This document shows, one piece after another, positions 63,301 to 64,000 of a stretch of DNA of 64,000 bases (the stretch's first letter is position 1; each line of letters begins with the position of its first letter). The notes beneath the pieces are model-generated. The model ran no database searches. It was not told the origin of the DNA and saw only the letters and a list, made by a program, of their open reading frames with translations. Source of the DNA: Mortierella alpina (Eukaryota > Mortierellomycota > Mortierellomycetes > Mortierellales > Mortierellaceae); contig JANATF010000026.1 in the NCBI GenBank assembly GCA_029449245.1, positions 53,501 through 117,500 of the forward strand, read 5' to 3'. Made by a program: the position numbers and the translations under genes.

Positions 63301-64000
63301 ATGAACCCTGGGGACTCGCCGGTCTTGAAATACTGTTTTAAGGCCTTAAGATAATGGATCTTCTCGCCTTTGTTGGCCGCGCGTTGTTGTTGTTGTACTG
63401 GTTCACCTCGTACATATGAGGATCGCTCATTGTCTGCAAGCATATTCATAGCAGCGGGTCTCCCATCTGGCTGTTGTGCCCAGCAAATTTGAATGCAGGT
63501 TGCATAATCTTTCGGCGTGTCGTCTGGATACTTCTCTAGGATGCCGTTCAAGATGCAATACGCCATGCCATCGGGTGTGTGTCCGCGGTAGGGTTGGGTG
63601 GACTCGGATGCCATCTCCCACATGACCATTCCTAACGCATAAATATCGGACTTGCTTGAGTATCGCGGCGGATTCTGAATTAACTCTGGTGCCATCCATT
63701 GGAGGGTACCTCCTCCGCCAGTCTCGCCAACTCTCGTCGCAAGTCCGAAGTCACATATCCTGGCTTCCTTGTGCTCGGTAAGGAGAATGTTGGAGCTCTT
63801 GATATCGCAATGGATGATGCCCTGGGAGTGGAGATATGCAAGTCCGAGAGAGATATCTTTGGCAATGTGCGTCTTGACATCCCAGCTTCTGAGACCCCTC
63901 GCCACTATCGAATCCGCCAGACTGCCGCCTTCGACGTACTCCATGACGAGTATGTCATGATGGACATGATAGAATTGGACAATGTTTCTGTGAGTGAGCC
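60375..64000 (-). CDS. Protein kinase with ~25 Sel1 repeats (5' end outside the window)
   Basis: The frame is open from the window edge to a stop at 60375; the N-lobe with the ATP-binding Lys lies beyond 64000. Visible kinase parts, counted from the Met at 63944: catalytic loop 'GIIHCDIKSSNILL' (~42, HCD in place of HRD, with the catalytic Asp kept), 'ICDFGLATRVGE' (~63), 'GTLQWMAPELI' (~79), 'KSDIYALGMVMWEM' (~98). This is a TKL-like tyrosine-kinase-like Ser/Thr kinase. A Gln-rich linker leads into about 25 Sel1 (TPR-like) repeats of 36 aa, 'AMFNIGFLYGNGLGVAQDYG' plus 'KALEWYFKASDAGDAG'. Sel1 repeats are adaptor solenoids. Kinase-Sel1 fusions are strongly expanded in Mucoromycota, but their ligands are unknown. 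Confidence 0.88.
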   Translation of the reverse strand, partial: LTHRNIVQFYHVHHDILVMEYVEGGSLADSIVARGLRSWDVKTHIAKDISLGLAYLHSQGIIHCDIKSSNILLTEHKEARICDFGLATRVGETGGGGTLQWMAPELIQNPPRYSSKSDIYALGMVMWEMASESTQPYRGHTPDGMAYCILNGILEKYPDDTPKDYATCIQICWAQQPDGRPAAMNMLADNERSSYVRGEPVQQQQRAANKGEKIHYLKALKQYFKTGESPGFMDILKNGNMLDIGKTMDWFNSSGGSESAQAMFKMGAMYYSGGSVERDYGKAMEWCLAASEAGVPVAMLKIGQMYQYGRGVEQDDREAASWYCKAEEAVIEQGTLNNRIVHHDAGVSKHHGRSMDWFRDALDVGTAATYFQIGHTYHSGGHLEQDYSKALEWYSKASDAGDDRAMFQIGFHYTTGLGVEQDYGKALEWFFKSSDSGGAEATYSIGVMYMGGLGVEQDYSQALEWYFQASHAGHTGAMFNIGFLYGNGLGVAQDYGKALEWYFKASDAGDASAMRGIGSLYNNGQGIEQDYGKALEWYFKASDAGDAGAMCNIGFLYGNGLGVEQNYSQALEWYFKASDTGDAGAMCNIGFLYGNGLGVEQDYSQALEWYFKASHAGNAGAMFNIGLLYGNGLGVAQDYGKALEWYFKASDAGDAGAMFNIGLLYGNGLGVAQDYGKALEWYFKASDAGDAGAMCNIGFLYRNGLGVEQDYGTALEWYLKASHAGNTNVLLSIGFLYRSGLGVEQDYGKALEWYFKASDGGDAGAMCNIGNMYRDGLGVEQDYSQALEWYFKASHAGNAGAMFNIGFLYGNGLGVAQDYGKALEWYFKASDAGDAGAMCNIGFLYRNGLGVEQDYGTALEWYLKASHAGNTSVLLSIGFLYRSGLGVEQDYGKALEWYFKASDGGDAGAMCNIGNMYRDGLGVEQDYSQALEWYFKASHAGNAGAMFNIGFLYGNGLGVAQDYGKALEWYFKASDAGDAGAMCNIGFLYRNGLGVEQDYGTALEWYFKASDGGVAGAMCNIGNMYRDGLGVEQDYSQALEWYFKASHAGNAGAMFNIGFLYGNGLGVAQDYGKALEWYFKASDAGDASAMRGIGVMYDNGLGVNQDYDKAMEWYLKASGAGDASAMRNIGSLYNNGHGVEQDFGKALGWYVKASDAGHADAMLLIGDMYQNGEGVFSDRKLARKWYIKARDAGAMEACNRVKGLDDV
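60455..63250 (-). repeat. Tandem 108-bp units coding Sel1 repeats, with a four-unit higher-order block
   Basis: About 25 units of 36 codons. In the middle a four-unit block (432 bp: 'GFLYRNGLG', 'GFLYRSGLG', 'GNMYRDGLG', 'GFLYGNGLG') occurs twice almost identically (about 61010-61870). A third copy lacks one unit, where 'GTALEWYFKASDGG' fuses two units. This records recent unequal exchange. Frames on the opposite strand and a second minus frame stay open across it for the same reason. Confidence 0.93.

Noticed and set aside
1-64000. CRISPR arrays, bacterial operons or ribosome-binding sites
   Set aside because: The sequence is eukaryotic with spliced genes; the tandem repeats have no unique spacers between conserved short repeats.

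Overview
The window is eukaryotic and almost certainly fungal. Genes are split by short GT-AG introns (about 40-110 nt), base composition is balanced, and the gene families are typical of early-diverging filamentous fungi: Crinkler (CRN) effectors with ubiquitin-like N-termini, kinase-Sel1 and NACHT-HEAT repeat proteins, F-box/LRR proteins, a perilipin, a PAS protein and a bZIP factor. I infer a member of the Mortierellaceae (Mortierellomycotina). That placement rests on family content and was not checked by a database search. The region looks like an accessory compartment, rich in solo LTRs, satellites, a MITE, rDNA fragments and broken genes.

Layout. 1-5.9 kb: an F-box-like gene on a nearly identical duplicated segment (second copy at 23.95-25.93 kb), a SpoIIIAA/Ycf45-type ATPase gene broken by a solo LTR, and a small orphan gene with a paralogue at 26.3 kb. 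6.5-11.3 kb: a four-exon UCH-type deubiquitinase and a decayed CRN cluster, one member split by a solo LTR. 11.4-17.5 kb: a minisatellite, two unidentified genes, a three-exon CRN with a PD-(D/E)xK-like nuclease tail, and a bZIP gene. 18.2-21.3 kb: a PAS gene and a perilipin with an 80-bp GA microsatellite upstream. 21.3-26.7 kb: gene-poor, with LTR and rDNA fragments, then the second duplicated block. 27-35 kb: a CRN pseudogene and an intact nine-exon CRN NTPase of 941 codons. 35.5-37.5 kb: a six-exon conserved gene. 39.5-46.7 kb: an NLR-like NACHT protein with about 32 near-identical HEAT-type repeats. 46.8-53.2 kb: a large LSU rRNA pseudogene fragment, a mariner-type MITE, a secreted protein and a 2.5-kb minisatellite containing an inversion. 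53.6-60 kb: a cysteine-rich secreted peptide, an intact LRR gene and an LRR pseudogene split by a solo LTR. 60.4-64 kb: a kinase with about 25 Sel1 repeats that runs off the window.

Main observation: three unrelated genes are each interrupted inside coding sequence by a different or recent solo LTR. Each LTR has a perfect 5-bp target duplication, and removing LTR plus one duplication restores the frame exactly. Intact and broken copies of repeat-based sensor-like proteins (NACHT-HEAT, LRR, kinase-Sel1) and CRN-type effectors lie side by side, and their repeat arrays are strongly homogenised. This suggests a fast-evolving recognition/conflict compartment. That functional reading is inference.
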